DNA of 34,830 nucleotides from positions 1 through 34,830 of the forward strand of contig JAKPCT010000168.1 of assembly GCA_029553165.1 (NCBI GenBank), written 5' to 3'. Numbering within the stretch: position 1 is the stretch's first letter; each line of letters begins with the position of its first letter. The DNA is from Bacillota bacterium. Lineage in GTDB: Bacteria; Bacillota; UBA4882; UBA8346. The notes beneath the pieces are model-generated. The model ran no database searches. It was not told the origin of the DNA and saw only the letters and a list, made by a program, of their open reading frames with translations. This document shows positions 1 to 7,421 of the stretch, one piece after another. Made by a program: the position numbers and the translations under genes.

Positions 1-1
1 C

Positions 2-79
2 CTGCCTCGAAAGATCTTCGGTTACAAAACGCCGGAAGAACTCTTTGATGCTGAATTGGATCTGATTTATGCTTTATGA
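2..79 (+). mobile_element. IS30-family transposase, C-terminal tail (cut by window edge)
   Basis: An open frame from the left edge encodes LPRKIFGYKTPEELFD... and stops at TGA 77-79. The pattern P-R-K-x-x-G-Y/F-K-T-P-x-E is the hallmark of the extreme C-terminus of IS30-family DDE transposases, which cut and join the insertion sequence ends. Only about 25 residues are visible. The stretch around 114-137 (GTTCAATTTGTTATTGCAAT) resembles an IS30-type terminal repeat, so the element may end near 140; this is inference. The gene is convergent with csrA and lies where flagellin (hag) is found in Bacillus. Confidence 0.72.
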
Positions 80-164
80 TTATTACAACAGATTTTTAAG
101 GTTTAAAGGATTAGTTCAATTTGTTATTGCAATTTAGTGACAAAATGTTTAAAAAAATAATTGG

Positions 165-197
165 AAAAAAAAGAGGTTAACCTTTTAGGCTAACCTC
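165..197 (-). terminator. Intrinsic terminator of the comF/flg/csrA run
   Basis: On the minus strand a 10-bp stem (GAGGTTAGCC with GGTTAACCTC, one G-U pair) closes a 5-base loop and is followed by eight T. It lies 40 bases after the csrA stop and ends the long minus-strand gene run. Confidence 0.88.
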
Positions 198-236
198 CTG
201 AAGAGTATTACTATTAATACAATAACTGATATCAAC

Positions 237-473
237 TTATTTGATCTGTTTCTTCTGCCAAAAAGCATTCAATTCATTAACTTCAAATGTTGATTCGGCA
301 GCTAATTGATTTTCTCTTTGAATTTCTAAGTATATCTCTTCGCGATGAACCGTAATGTCCTTTGGAGCAGTTATTCCCAGTTTAACCTGGTCTCCTTTAA
401 CTTCCACAATTGTTACTTTTATATCATCGCCGATTATTATACTTTCATTACGTTTTCTGGTTAGTACCAGCAT
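237..473 (-). CDS. csrA: Carbon storage regulator CsrA
   Basis: This is a 78-residue RNA-binding translational regulator of normal family length. The N-terminus [18 protein letters not shown] and the central [16 protein letters not shown] stretch are diagnostic of CsrA; the HREEIY arginine contacts GGA motifs in RNA. In Bacillus, CsrA blocks translation of flagellin mRNA and is held off by FliW, which is encoded just upstream here. The start has a strong Shine-Dalgarno, AAGGGGGAT, which itself contains a GGA core, so CsrA could repress its own mRNA (inference). It is the last gene of the run and is followed by a strong terminator. No hag gene is in the window. Confidence 0.95.
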   Translation of the reverse strand: MLVLTRKRNESIIIGDDIKVTIVEVKGDQVKLGITAPKDITVHREEIYLEIQRENQLAAESTFEVNELNAFWQKKQIK

Positions 474-651
474 TGAAATCCCCCTTGAACAAGTTATAAA
501 CCATCTAATCCATTACAATTAACATCACAAAATAAAAAAAATTACCATGCTTTTTACAATTTGTAAATATTTCTCCAAGTTCAAGAAAGTTCCTTCAAGA
601 TATCATAAATTTAACAATAATTAAACTTAATTTTAAATCAGTTAACAATAA

Positions 652-1098
652 TTATTTGGCAACCAAACTGTTTGATTCCCAGATCGGAAGCCGCAGCGGA
701 TAATCAGTATCAACCAAGATTGTTTGTTGCCCAAGCATTTTGTTTTTGTTAATTACGATCGGAGCTTGCAAATTGGCCGTTGCTTCATTCATCTTGCCAT
801 TAGGTATAACTACAATCGATAATACTTCAACTTCACCAGGAGCATTAATCTCCAGTCTGCTAATTGTATTTTCATCAAGGTTAAAATGATAGTCGGAACA
901 GATCTCAAAAGGTGATATTAAAACAAACGCGGTCTCAACCTTATCGACTGATTGCAAACAGGAAAAGACCGAATCTTCAACTTTTAATAAAATAAAATTA
1001 TGGCTGTGTTCGAATCCGGGCAAACCAATCGGGAAACGGATTATCTGTTTCTCATCGATTTCTTTGATTCCAAAAAACTTGGTCTGAATTTGCCTCAT
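652..1098 (-). CDS. fliW: Flagellar assembly factor FliW
   Basis: This 148-residue protein has FliW family length and features: RFPIGLPGFEHSHNFIL near the N-terminus, a central V-L-S-I-V-V-I-P segment and NLQAPIVINKN near residue 115. FliW binds both flagellin and CsrA. Free FliW sequesters CsrA and so couples flagellin synthesis to filament assembly. The gene sits between flgL and csrA, as in Bacillus, but the yviE gene usually found before it is absent. The start ATG follows the Shine-Dalgarno AAGGTGAG by about four bases. The 178 bases between fliW and csrA are AT-rich; I see no clear promoter in them. Confidence 0.94.
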   Translation of the reverse strand: MRQIQTKFFGIKEIDEKQIIRFPIGLPGFEHSHNFILLKVEDSVFSCLQSVDKVETAFVLISPFEICSDYHFNLDENTISRLEINAPGEVEVLSIVVIPNGKMNEATANLQAPIVINKNKMLGQQTILVDTDYPLRLPIWESNSLVAK

Positions 1099-1125
1099 TC
1101 ATCTCACCTTACTTATATCTTCATA

Positions 1126-1995
1126 TTATCGCAGATAGTTCACTAAGGTTATCTGTAAGATTCGAGCCCCGGTTGCTAATGCAGCCTGATAAACACTTTC
1201 CTGCATCTTTAACTCCATTGCGGCACCTGCAATATCAACGTCCTCGTTCTTCGACAGCAATTGGTTAAACTGAATATTCAGTAATTCAAGGCGATCAACA
1301 TTTTTCTCCAAACGATTTACCTTAGCGCCAAGCGATGCCCGAATGTCCAAGACTTGATCCAACTTACTTTGAATCTCTTTAATATCAACATTCGAAACTT
1401 GAACGATGTCTCCGGCGTCAACATGAGTCGCAAATTGGTCCAGTTTTTCAAAGAAATCGCCAAAGACTTCATCGCCGGTAACACTAACCTCCAGGTAAGT
1501 GTCAGCACCAACTTCGATGTTAAAGCGGCGACTATCGCCTTGGTATTTAAAGTTTTGGTCATATGCCGGTCTGATCGTCTGTTGACCGGAAAAAAGATAA
1601 CGCCGTTCATGTTGGGTATTGGCAATCTGCAGAATATGATTTTTTAATTCTCTGATCTCCGCTGCCAATCCTTCCCGTGATTCTCTGGTTAAAGTCCCAT
1701 TAGAAGCGGCAACTGCTACTTCCTCAAAACGATGCAACACACTGGTCAGTTCCCCTAAAGCAGCATCCGAAGCCTCCAACCAGGAGATTGCATTTTGGGC
1801 ATTCTCTTTATAGCGGTCGGCTTCTTTGATTGAATCATACAGCCGCAAACTTGTGACTAAAGCCACCGGATCATCTGATGGACGCTGAATTCTTTTTCCG
1901 GAAGACAACTCACTGTATTTTTTATCAATTCTGCTCATTGTCTTATTAATATTTCTTGACAATCCATTGCTGATCATTTTTTCGGTAACTCGCAT
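1126..1995 (-). CDS. flgL: Flagellar hook-associated protein 3 (FlgL)
   Basis: This second hook-filament junction protein has 289 residues from the chosen start. It begins with the flagellin-like helix MRVTEKMISNGLSRNINKTM and then L-S-S-G-K-R-I-Q-R-P-S-D-D-P, the conserved N-terminal D0/D1 signature. The C-terminal helical arm ends ...ESVYQAALATGARILQITLVNYL. I chose ATG 1995 because it follows the Shine-Dalgarno AGGGGTGA by about five bases; a GTG three codons earlier lies inside that Shine-Dalgarno. The gene follows flgK after a short gap and is secreted by the flagellar type III system, with FlgN as the expected chaperone. Confidence 0.94.
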   Translation of the reverse strand: MRVTEKMISNGLSRNINKTMSRIDKKYSELSSGKRIQRPSDDPVALVTSLRLYDSIKEADRYKENAQNAISWLEASDAALGELTSVLHRFEEVAVAASNGTLTRESREGLAAEIRELKNHILQIANTQHERRYLFSGQQTIRPAYDQNFKYQGDSRRFNIEVGADTYLEVSVTGDEVFGDFFEKLDQFATHVDAGDIVQVSNVDIKEIQSKLDQVLDIRASLGAKVNRLEKNVDRLELLNIQFNQLLSKNEDVDIAGAAMELKMQESVYQAALATGARILQITLVNYLR

Positions 1996-2039
1996 CACAA
2001 TCACCCCTATAGATTACAGTACTTAATCAGTTTATAACT

Positions 2040-3476
2040 CTATCGACCAACCACACCGGTGCTTTTAATTAAAGTATCTAAGATCTCATCAATTGTTGTT
2101 ATATAACGTGAAGATGCATTATAAGCATTTTGATACTTAATTAAATTGGTCATCTCTTCGTCAATAGACACCCCGGCAATTGATTCCTGACGATCATGTA
2201 AATAGTTAACCAGACTCTCTTGATTTTTCAGGGTTGAGTTTGCTTTTTCAGCATCAATTCCCAATTTTGCAATGATCCCATTGTAAAACTGCGATAGTGT
2301 CATTGTCCCATTACCAAATAGCAACTCCTGACTGATAATTTTAGTTAGTCTTAGAGCATTGTCTCCATTTCCGGGAGCGCCATGTGGAAATTCCGGCGGT
2401 ATTGCTACGTCAATTGAAGCAGCAATCGTATCAAGCGCCATTGCGATTTCAGTACTGATATCAATTGTTTCCGCATTATATCCTTTAAAGAACGGGACGC
2501 TAGTCGAATCTTTAAGCCCGAATCCTTCGGCATGGACCTCGTTGAATCTGGTGATCAGCGTAGCTGCCAATGTATTTAATGAATCAATATAATAACTTAA
2601 TTCTTCATCCCGCATCTCGAGAAAACCTTTAATCTTTCCACCGGTCAAATTAACTTCCTTACCGGTTACCTGCCAGATCACGTCAACCATCCTGCCGTTA
2701 TCAAGATTTCTCTCAGTCATTAACGGAGAGATACTGTCACCCGCAACTAAAATACCGCCTCCAACCGAAATATTGTAACGCCCAAAGGCATCGTTCGTAA
2801 CATTAACTTTCACCAGTTGCGAAAGTTCTTCGACCAATCGTTCCCGTTGATCCAATAAATCATTGGGATCCTGATTGGCACCAATAACCTTGCAAATAAT
2901 TACATTATAATCAGCAATCTGCTGCGCCAAAGTATTAACTTTATCAACCAAATTGATAACCGATTTATCAATATCAGCCTGTAAGTCAGTTAATTGGCTA
3001 TAAGTATGTCGCAAAGTGTCAGTAAAAACAATCGCATCTTCCCGTAATGCGGCACGCACTGATGAATCATCAGGACGAAACGCCAACTCATGCAGTGAGT
3101 CCCAAAACTGTGTCAAACGGGCACTAATCCCGGAATCCGATGGTTCATTAAAAATAACCTCAAGATGTTCTAAGATATACTGACGCGCTTCCCATTGACC
3201 CTTTGATGAAGTTTCATTTTGGATCTGATAGTCCAAAAAAGCTTCCCTCATCCGCATAATCGAAGATACTTCGACGCCTGTACCAATCTGGCCCGGGCCA
3301 GCATGCCGGTTTAACGCCGGATATGTAAATGGCGGAGTCGGATTGATCACCGGAACTTGCCGCGAATAACCAGGAGTATCGGCATTAGAAATATTATGAC
3401 CAGTAACCTGTAACGCTAATTGATTAGTCCTCAAAGCCCGTAAGCCAGTCTCCAAACTTCCGAATGTTGAGCGCAT
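2040..3476 (-). CDS. flgK: Flagellar hook-associated protein 1 (FlgK)
   Basis: This 478-residue protein is the first junction zone between hook and filament. The N-terminus SLETGLRALRTNQLALQVTGHNISNADTPGYSRQ carries the rod/hook ANISNADTPGYSR-type signature. The C-terminus carries the FlgK EEMTNLIKYQNAYNASSRYI arm. The length fits Firmicute FlgK proteins, which lack much of the long variable middle seen in enterics. ATG follows the Shine-Dalgarno AAGGGGTGA. The gene begins 6 bases after the flgN stop, so it is surely co-transcribed with it. Confidence 0.95.
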   Translation of the reverse strand: MRSTFGSLETGLRALRTNQLALQVTGHNISNADTPGYSRQVPVINPTPPFTYPALNRHAGPGQIGTGVEVSSIMRMREAFLDYQIQNETSSKGQWEARQYILEHLEVIFNEPSDSGISARLTQFWDSLHELAFRPDDSSVRAALREDAIVFTDTLRHTYSQLTDLQADIDKSVINLVDKVNTLAQQIADYNVIICKVIGANQDPNDLLDQRERLVEELSQLVKVNVTNDAFGRYNISVGGGILVAGDSISPLMTERNLDNGRMVDVIWQVTGKEVNLTGGKIKGFLEMRDEELSYYIDSLNTLAATLITRFNEVHAEGFGLKDSTSVPFFKGYNAETIDISTEIAMALDTIAASIDVAIPPEFPHGAPGNGDNALRLTKIISQELLFGNGTMTLSQFYNGIIAKLGIDAEKANSTLKNQESLVNYLHDRQESIAGVSIDEEMTNLIKYQNAYNASSRYITTIDEILDTLIKSTGVVGR

Positions 3477-3482
3477 ATTTGA

Positions 3483-3932
3483 TCACCCCTTAAAATCAAG
3501 CAGGCTTTTTGTTGCTTTATTCTTAACGATTTTTCCTGCGGAACTGTAGGTGTTATTATCTTCAGTTTCTCCATCAGTGATTGAATTGAGCATCAAGTGA
3601 ATGATATTAATTGAGTCTTTTAATAGTTCTTGATTGAATTGATTGGTGAGTCGAAGATTAAGAGCAGAATGACGCAACTTAATCAAGAGGTCCTTAATTG
3701 TAGAGGAGATATTGTAAGGATTTTCAGTTAAAAAAAATTGAACCTGCGGAGAACAGGCATCGTCAATCTTTTTCAAGCTTTGAGAAAGTCTCTCCTCCGT
3801 GAGAACGATCTCTTCCAGTGAATTTAAATCATCATTCAACAAAGCTTCTTTTTTAAGAAGGCTAACTTTGTTTAGTTCTTCCAGAACCTCAATTTCTTTT
3901 TCTAACAACGATTGAAGTTCTTGTTCCAGCAT
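3483..3932 (-). CDS. flgN: FlgN-type flagellar export chaperone
   Basis: This 149-residue, largely helical acidic protein carries heptad-like N-terminal segments (LEQELQSLLEKEIEVLEELNKV). It fits the FlgN/YvyG family, cytoplasmic chaperones that hold FlgK and FlgL monomers before export. Sequence conservation in this family is low, so the call leans on length, helical character and position: it lies between flgM and flgK, as in Bacillus. The start follows a GGAGG-like site, and the gene begins 3 bases after the flgM stop, so the two are probably translationally coupled. Confidence 0.88.
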   Translation of the reverse strand: MLEQELQSLLEKEIEVLEELNKVSLLKKEALLNDDLNSLEEIVLTEERLSQSLKKIDDACSPQVQFFLTENPYNISSTIKDLLIKLRHSALNLRLTNQFNQELLKDSINIIHLMLNSITDGETEDNNTYSSAGKIVKNKATKSLLDFKG

Positions 3933-3935
3933 AAT

Positions 3936-4229
3936 TTACCTCCTGGCGAGTTCATCCACCAGGCTTCGGTTAATCATCTTCGCAGCAACTTCTTCCCCTG
4001 ACACCTGGTAGGTCCCTTCTTGGATGCGTTTTTTCAACTCAAGTATTTTATCGGCACGAACGTCAGGAAACTTTAGAACCATTTCCTTAGCCAGCTTCAA
4101 TTCTTGAACGCGGGCAGAAAGTTCTAAGATGTCAGTTTTACTGGGAGCAACCGTTTCATTAACCTTCTGTTTCTTAAATACAGATTGCAACTTGATTATG
4201 TTTGATACTTGTTGACTGGAGATAATCAT
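3936..4229 (-). CDS. flgM: Negative regulator of flagellin synthesis (anti-sigma-28 FlgM)
   Basis: A 97-residue FlgM. The C-terminal half, DILELSARVQELKLAKEM followed by PDVRADKILELKKRIQEGTY, is the anti-sigma-28 domain that holds the flagellar sigma factor until FlgM is exported through the finished hook. ATG 4229 is preferred because AGTAGGTGAG lies five bases upstream; a GTG three codons earlier falls in that Shine-Dalgarno. The coding sequence for the conserved KFPDVRADK stretch contains a strong match to a sigma-28 promoter at 4048-4075 (separate entry). The neighbours are yvyF-like upstream and flgN downstream. Confidence 0.92.
   Translation of the reverse strand: MIISSQQVSNIIKLQSVFKKQKVNETVAPSKTDILELSARVQELKLAKEMVLKFPDVRADKILELKKRIQEGTYQVSGEEVAAKMINRSLVDELARR
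4048..4075 (-). promoter_or_regulatory. Candidate sigma-28 (SigD/FliA) promoter inside flgM
   Basis: The minus strand reads TAAAGTTT, then 12 bases, then GCCGATAA. Both boxes match the sigma-28 consensus TAAAGTTT-N11-GCCGATAA exactly, with one extra spacer base. It would drive flgN-flgK-flgL-fliW-csrA. The -10 box partly encodes the conserved Ala-Asp-Lys of FlgM, so coincidence is possible. Confidence 0.5.
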
Positions 4230-4267
4230 CAGACTCACCTACTTTCTCATTTATGATTATTTAATTA

Positions 4268-4687
4268 TTATTTTTTACCTAATATATTATCATAAGTGTG
4301 AACAACTTCACGGGGCTTAACCTTAGTTACCACCGGAGTTTCAATCTGTTTCGACGCTTCCTTAAAACCGGATTGTAACTCGTTAATACACTCATCACAA
4401 TATCGTCCGGATGAAATCTCCTTACCACATTTTTCACATTGAAGCCCAAGATCAGAAGTGTCAAATCCTTCACAGTCCAGTCTTCCCTCACGCAAAAAAC
4501 GGGTTATTGTTTTGATACTTACTTCGGTCGCCTCGCTAACTTCAACCGTGGTTGAATTAGGATGTTTTTGAATATACTCGCGTACTTTCTGAAAATCTTC
4601 TTCCTCCTGGGTAATACAATTATAACAGATATTATGACCCCGATACTGGAAAACCTTGCCGCAGCGTTTGCAATTACGGACATCCAT
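4268..4687 (-). CDS. YvyF-type flagellar operon protein (TIGR03826-like)
   Basis: This 139-residue protein has two zinc-ribbon-like Cys clusters. The N-terminal one is CKRCGKVFQYRGHNICYNC and the second is CEKCGKEISSGRYCDEC. A helix-turn-helix-like region (TTVEVSEATEVSIKTITRFLREGRL) lies between them. This arrangement and the position directly before flgM match Bacillus YvyF, a flagellar-operon protein of uncertain role, perhaps a transcription factor. ATG 4687 is chosen because AAAGGAG lies about eight bases upstream. The longer frame to 4720 would overlap comFC and has no ribosome site. Confidence 0.88.
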   Translation of the reverse strand: MDVRNCKRCGKVFQYRGHNICYNCITQEEEDFQKVREYIQKHPNSTTVEVSEATEVSIKTITRFLREGRLDCEGFDTSDLGLQCEKCGKEISSGRYCDECINELQSGFKEASKQIETPVVTKVKPREVVHTYDNILGKK

Positions 4688-4706
4688 GTTTAACACTCCT
4701 TTGCTT

Positions 4707-5498
4707 TTAATCTGATGCAAACCACTGAGAATCCATCAAACCGGTAGCCAATGTTAAAACTTTTACCTTCAGAGTTCCTGCTCTTAATAATACTCTGGCA
4801 GCCTCCGAAGCAGTAGCGCCAGTAGTAAAAATATCGTCAATCAGAAGAACTTTCGCTGCTTTCAATCGAGTGGTATTAATCACCTGAAAAGCCCCACTTA
4901 CATTTTGAAACCGTTCTTCCTTACTCAAAGCGTTTTGACTTTCAGTAAGCTTCCTCCTAATTATTATATCGTTAATTAAAGAAATTCCCAAATACTTTTT
5001 TAAAGGTTCTGCCAACAATTCTGCCTGATTATAACCACGAAGCCGCATCTTATCTGGATGAATCGGAATTGGAACAATTAGATCAACTTTTTGAAAATCC
5101 CGATGTTCTCTAATCCATTCAACCAATAACTCCCCTAATGCCGCTCCTAAATCCGGACGAAACCGATATTTAAACTCTGCCAAATACTCCCTTAATGCCC
5201 CTTCATACAGAGCTACCGCCCGGGCTGCTTCAAAATAGTAGCTGGTATTCGAACATTGTTGGCACAACTTGCTTGCAACAGCTTCTAGCCGGAGTGGTCG
5301 TCCACATTTGTGACAGATTGGACCTGATACTAATGAAAGCTTTTGTAAACATCTGGCCCCCAAGCCATGTCCTTTACTTTTTTCCTGTTTACAGATTGGG
5401 CACTGGTCTTCGGGTGGAAAAACCAACTCCAAAAAGCCTTTTTGCAATTGATAACAAAAATTTCTAATGTTTTGGTATTTCATTATAATTTTCGTCAT
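4707..5498 (-). CDS. comFC: Competence protein ComFC (phosphoribosyltransferase-like)
   Basis: This 263-residue ComFC/GntX family protein is needed for transformation in Bacillus, where it partners the ComFA ATPase. Paired cysteines at residues 33/36, 62/65 and 79/82 form an N-terminal zinc-finger region. The C-terminal PRTase fold has VDLIVPIPIHPDKMRLRGYNQ at about 138-158 and the PRPP-binding loop LLIDDIFTTGAT at 218-229. Neither the ATG at 5498 nor a second at 5483 has a good Shine-Dalgarno. The 133 bases between comFA and comFC are very AT-rich, with no convincing terminator or promoter. comFB, which lies between these genes in Bacillus, is missing. Confidence 0.92.
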   Translation of the reverse strand: MTKIIMKYQNIRNFCYQLQKGFLELVFPPEDQCPICKQEKSKGHGLGARCLQKLSLVSGPICHKCGRPLRLEAVASKLCQQCSNTSYYFEAARAVALYEGALREYLAEFKYRFRPDLGAALGELLVEWIREHRDFQKVDLIVPIPIHPDKMRLRGYNQAELLAEPLKKYLGISLINDIIIRRKLTESQNALSKEERFQNVSGAFQVINTTRLKAAKVLLIDDIFTTGATASEAARVLLRAGTLKVKVLTLATGLMDSQWFASD

Positions 5499-5631
5499 TT
5501 CTTATTTTTTATTTATAAGCCATTAGTCCTAATTTGATTAAAATTTAAAATTAATCAACAAAAAACACTTACAATGCTTTATTTGATAATAAAAAATTAA
5601 ATTGTTAAATTTTTATTAATTTGACCAAAAG

Positions 5632-7395
5632 TTAATTGTTATCCAAATAACCCAGCTGTATTGCTTCCTGATTCATTGTGGCAATCCATTGATAACTTTC
5701 TTTCATGGCATTGGAGATTGTTTTACCGGCAAATACAACTCTACCATTATCTCCTTTTCGGCCTACTCTACCGGCAATTTGGACTAGGGTTCGGCAGTCA
5801 AACACACTGCTGTCATCAGCAAATAACACCAACACATTGAGTTTTGGAATCGTAATCCCACGCTCAAAGATAGTAGAACAGACGATAAAATTGAGTTTCC
5901 CTTCGAGAATCTGCTCTTTTATCTCGGTCCGGTTTTCGCTTTTGGAGTGAGCAATTGCCCCATTGATCCCAATTTTTTGTCCCCAACTAACTAATGTGCG
6001 TCCAAATGTTTCAATCAAATTAATTGTTGGTAAGAAAATTAACAATCGCCGTCCTTGTAAAGTTGTCTCATTGATAATCTGTTGGACTACCAAAGGGATC
6101 TCCCAATCCTTTTGTAAAGTCGGCACCTTTAAATTAAGCTTGATAAATTCAGGTAATGCTAACGGGCGCCGGTGATAACGCGCCGGAATCGAAATATAAG
6201 GCAACTTTCCCGACTTAACCTGGGCAATCATCCTTTGATCCGGTGTAGCAGTCATGGTGACTAACTTACCACCGTTTCGGAGTGACCGGTGTAACGCATA
6301 ATGCAGCATCTCACTCCCCTGATAAGGATAAGCATCCGCTTCATCCAAAATGATCAAATCAAACCGTTGATAGAACCTTAAACATTGATGCGTTGTCGCC
6401 AGTGTCAATTGCACATCATCAAATTTAGTCCCACTTCCGCCATAGAGAGCGGTGACTGTAACATCAGGAAAAGCAGCTTCAAAACGCGGTAGTAATTCAA
6501 TCACAATATCTCTTCTGGGAATTGCAAATAAAACTCTGCCTCCCTCTGATAATACTCTTGCCACAATCTTAAAACTGACTTCCGTCTTACCACCGCCACA
6601 GACTGTCCAGACTAAAAAGTTGGTTTGATCTGAATCATAAAAATTCTCCAACTCTTGAGCAGCCCGCTTTTGGGGCGGGGTTAAATCAAAATCCAACCTT
6701 GGTTGTATTTGGTTTGCAAAACTTGATTTTATTTGAGGAAATGGTTGATAATACAAAGGGATGCAACTTTTCGCCAACCCCATTGTCTGACAGTTGGTAC
6801 AGGTTAAACACCTCTTATTGCCACAGAAGTAACAGTCCGTCTCAATTATCCCGTCAGTTGAACCGCAACGCCGGCAAAAAGGAATTCCGAAGCGATCAGT
6901 ATTAATCGCTGCGGTCCTGATAATCTTCCCTTCTAATGAAAGGACTTGAAGCCAATTTTCAGGATCCCAAGGTACGTTATAACCACTGTTACTTAATAGT
7001 TCAGGTATTTCCGTGCTTAATAATGAACGTCCCCAAAACAGTTTTGCTAACTCTTCAATCAGCTCCTGGTCAATTTCGGAAAGATAAGTTTGATCACTTT
7101 CTAAAAGTTCATTGAGCTTTATTTGTTGTGCTTTTACTTTTGGTTGAAATAGATTTTCGCAAATTATATCAGCAGCAATCTTCGCAAACTTAGTAATTTT
7201 GTTACTGTTATTTTTAAAGTATTGAACTACCTTTTCAGTAACCCAAATTGGTTGCGGCGGTTCAAGAACAATCAACTCCTGGTAGCCGGCCTGTTTCAAT
7301 TTAAGGGCATCACGATAGGGATTATTCGTAACATTTACTAGAGGTATTAACCCTTTACCGGCAACCGAATAAACGAAATATTTCGGAGAGAGCAT
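5632..7395 (-). CDS. comFA: Competence DNA-translocation ATPase ComFA
   Basis: This 587-residue DEAD-box-type superfamily 2 ATPase drives import of single-stranded DNA through ComEC in competent cells. A cysteine cluster at residues 174-202 (CRRC, CYFC, CLTCTNC) is the ComFA zinc finger. Walker A is TVCGGGKT at 264-271, Walker B is the literal DEAD at 351-354, motif III-like TMTATPD lies at about 380 and motif VI QIAGRVGRKGD at 539-549. The start follows the Shine-Dalgarno AGGGAAGG. The gene is 26 bases downstream of recD2, so both probably share a transcript. It is somewhat longer than Bacillus ComFA because of an extended N-terminal region. Confidence 0.95.
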   Translation of the reverse strand: MLSPKYFVYSVAGKGLIPLVNVTNNPYRDALKLKQAGYQELIVLEPPQPIWVTEKVVQYFKNNSNKITKFAKIAADIICENLFQPKVKAQQIKLNELLESDQTYLSEIDQELIEELAKLFWGRSLLSTEIPELLSNSGYNVPWDPENWLQVLSLEGKIIRTAAINTDRFGIPFCRRCGSTDGIIETDCYFCGNKRCLTCTNCQTMGLAKSCIPLYYQPFPQIKSSFANQIQPRLDFDLTPPQKRAAQELENFYDSDQTNFLVWTVCGGGKTEVSFKIVARVLSEGGRVLFAIPRRDIVIELLPRFEAAFPDVTVTALYGGSGTKFDDVQLTLATTHQCLRFYQRFDLIILDEADAYPYQGSEMLHYALHRSLRNGGKLVTMTATPDQRMIAQVKSGKLPYISIPARYHRRPLALPEFIKLNLKVPTLQKDWEIPLVVQQIINETTLQGRRLLIFLPTINLIETFGRTLVSWGQKIGINGAIAHSKSENRTEIKEQILEGKLNFIVCSTIFERGITIPKLNVLVLFADDSSVFDCRTLVQIAGRVGRKGDNGRVVFAGKTISNAMKESYQWIATMNQEAIQLGYLDNN

Positions 7396-7421
7396 CGTAA
7401 CCCTTCCCTAAAATTCAATAC

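Noticed and set aside
2359..2592. Plus-strand frames inside flgL and flgK.
   Set aside because: They are antisense shadows of well-supported flagellar genes, with no ribosome sites or protein motifs.
5499..5631. AT-only palindrome between comFA and comFC as a terminator.
   Set aside because: The pairing is A/T only and imperfect, with no defined U-tract, in a stretch that is AT-rich throughout.
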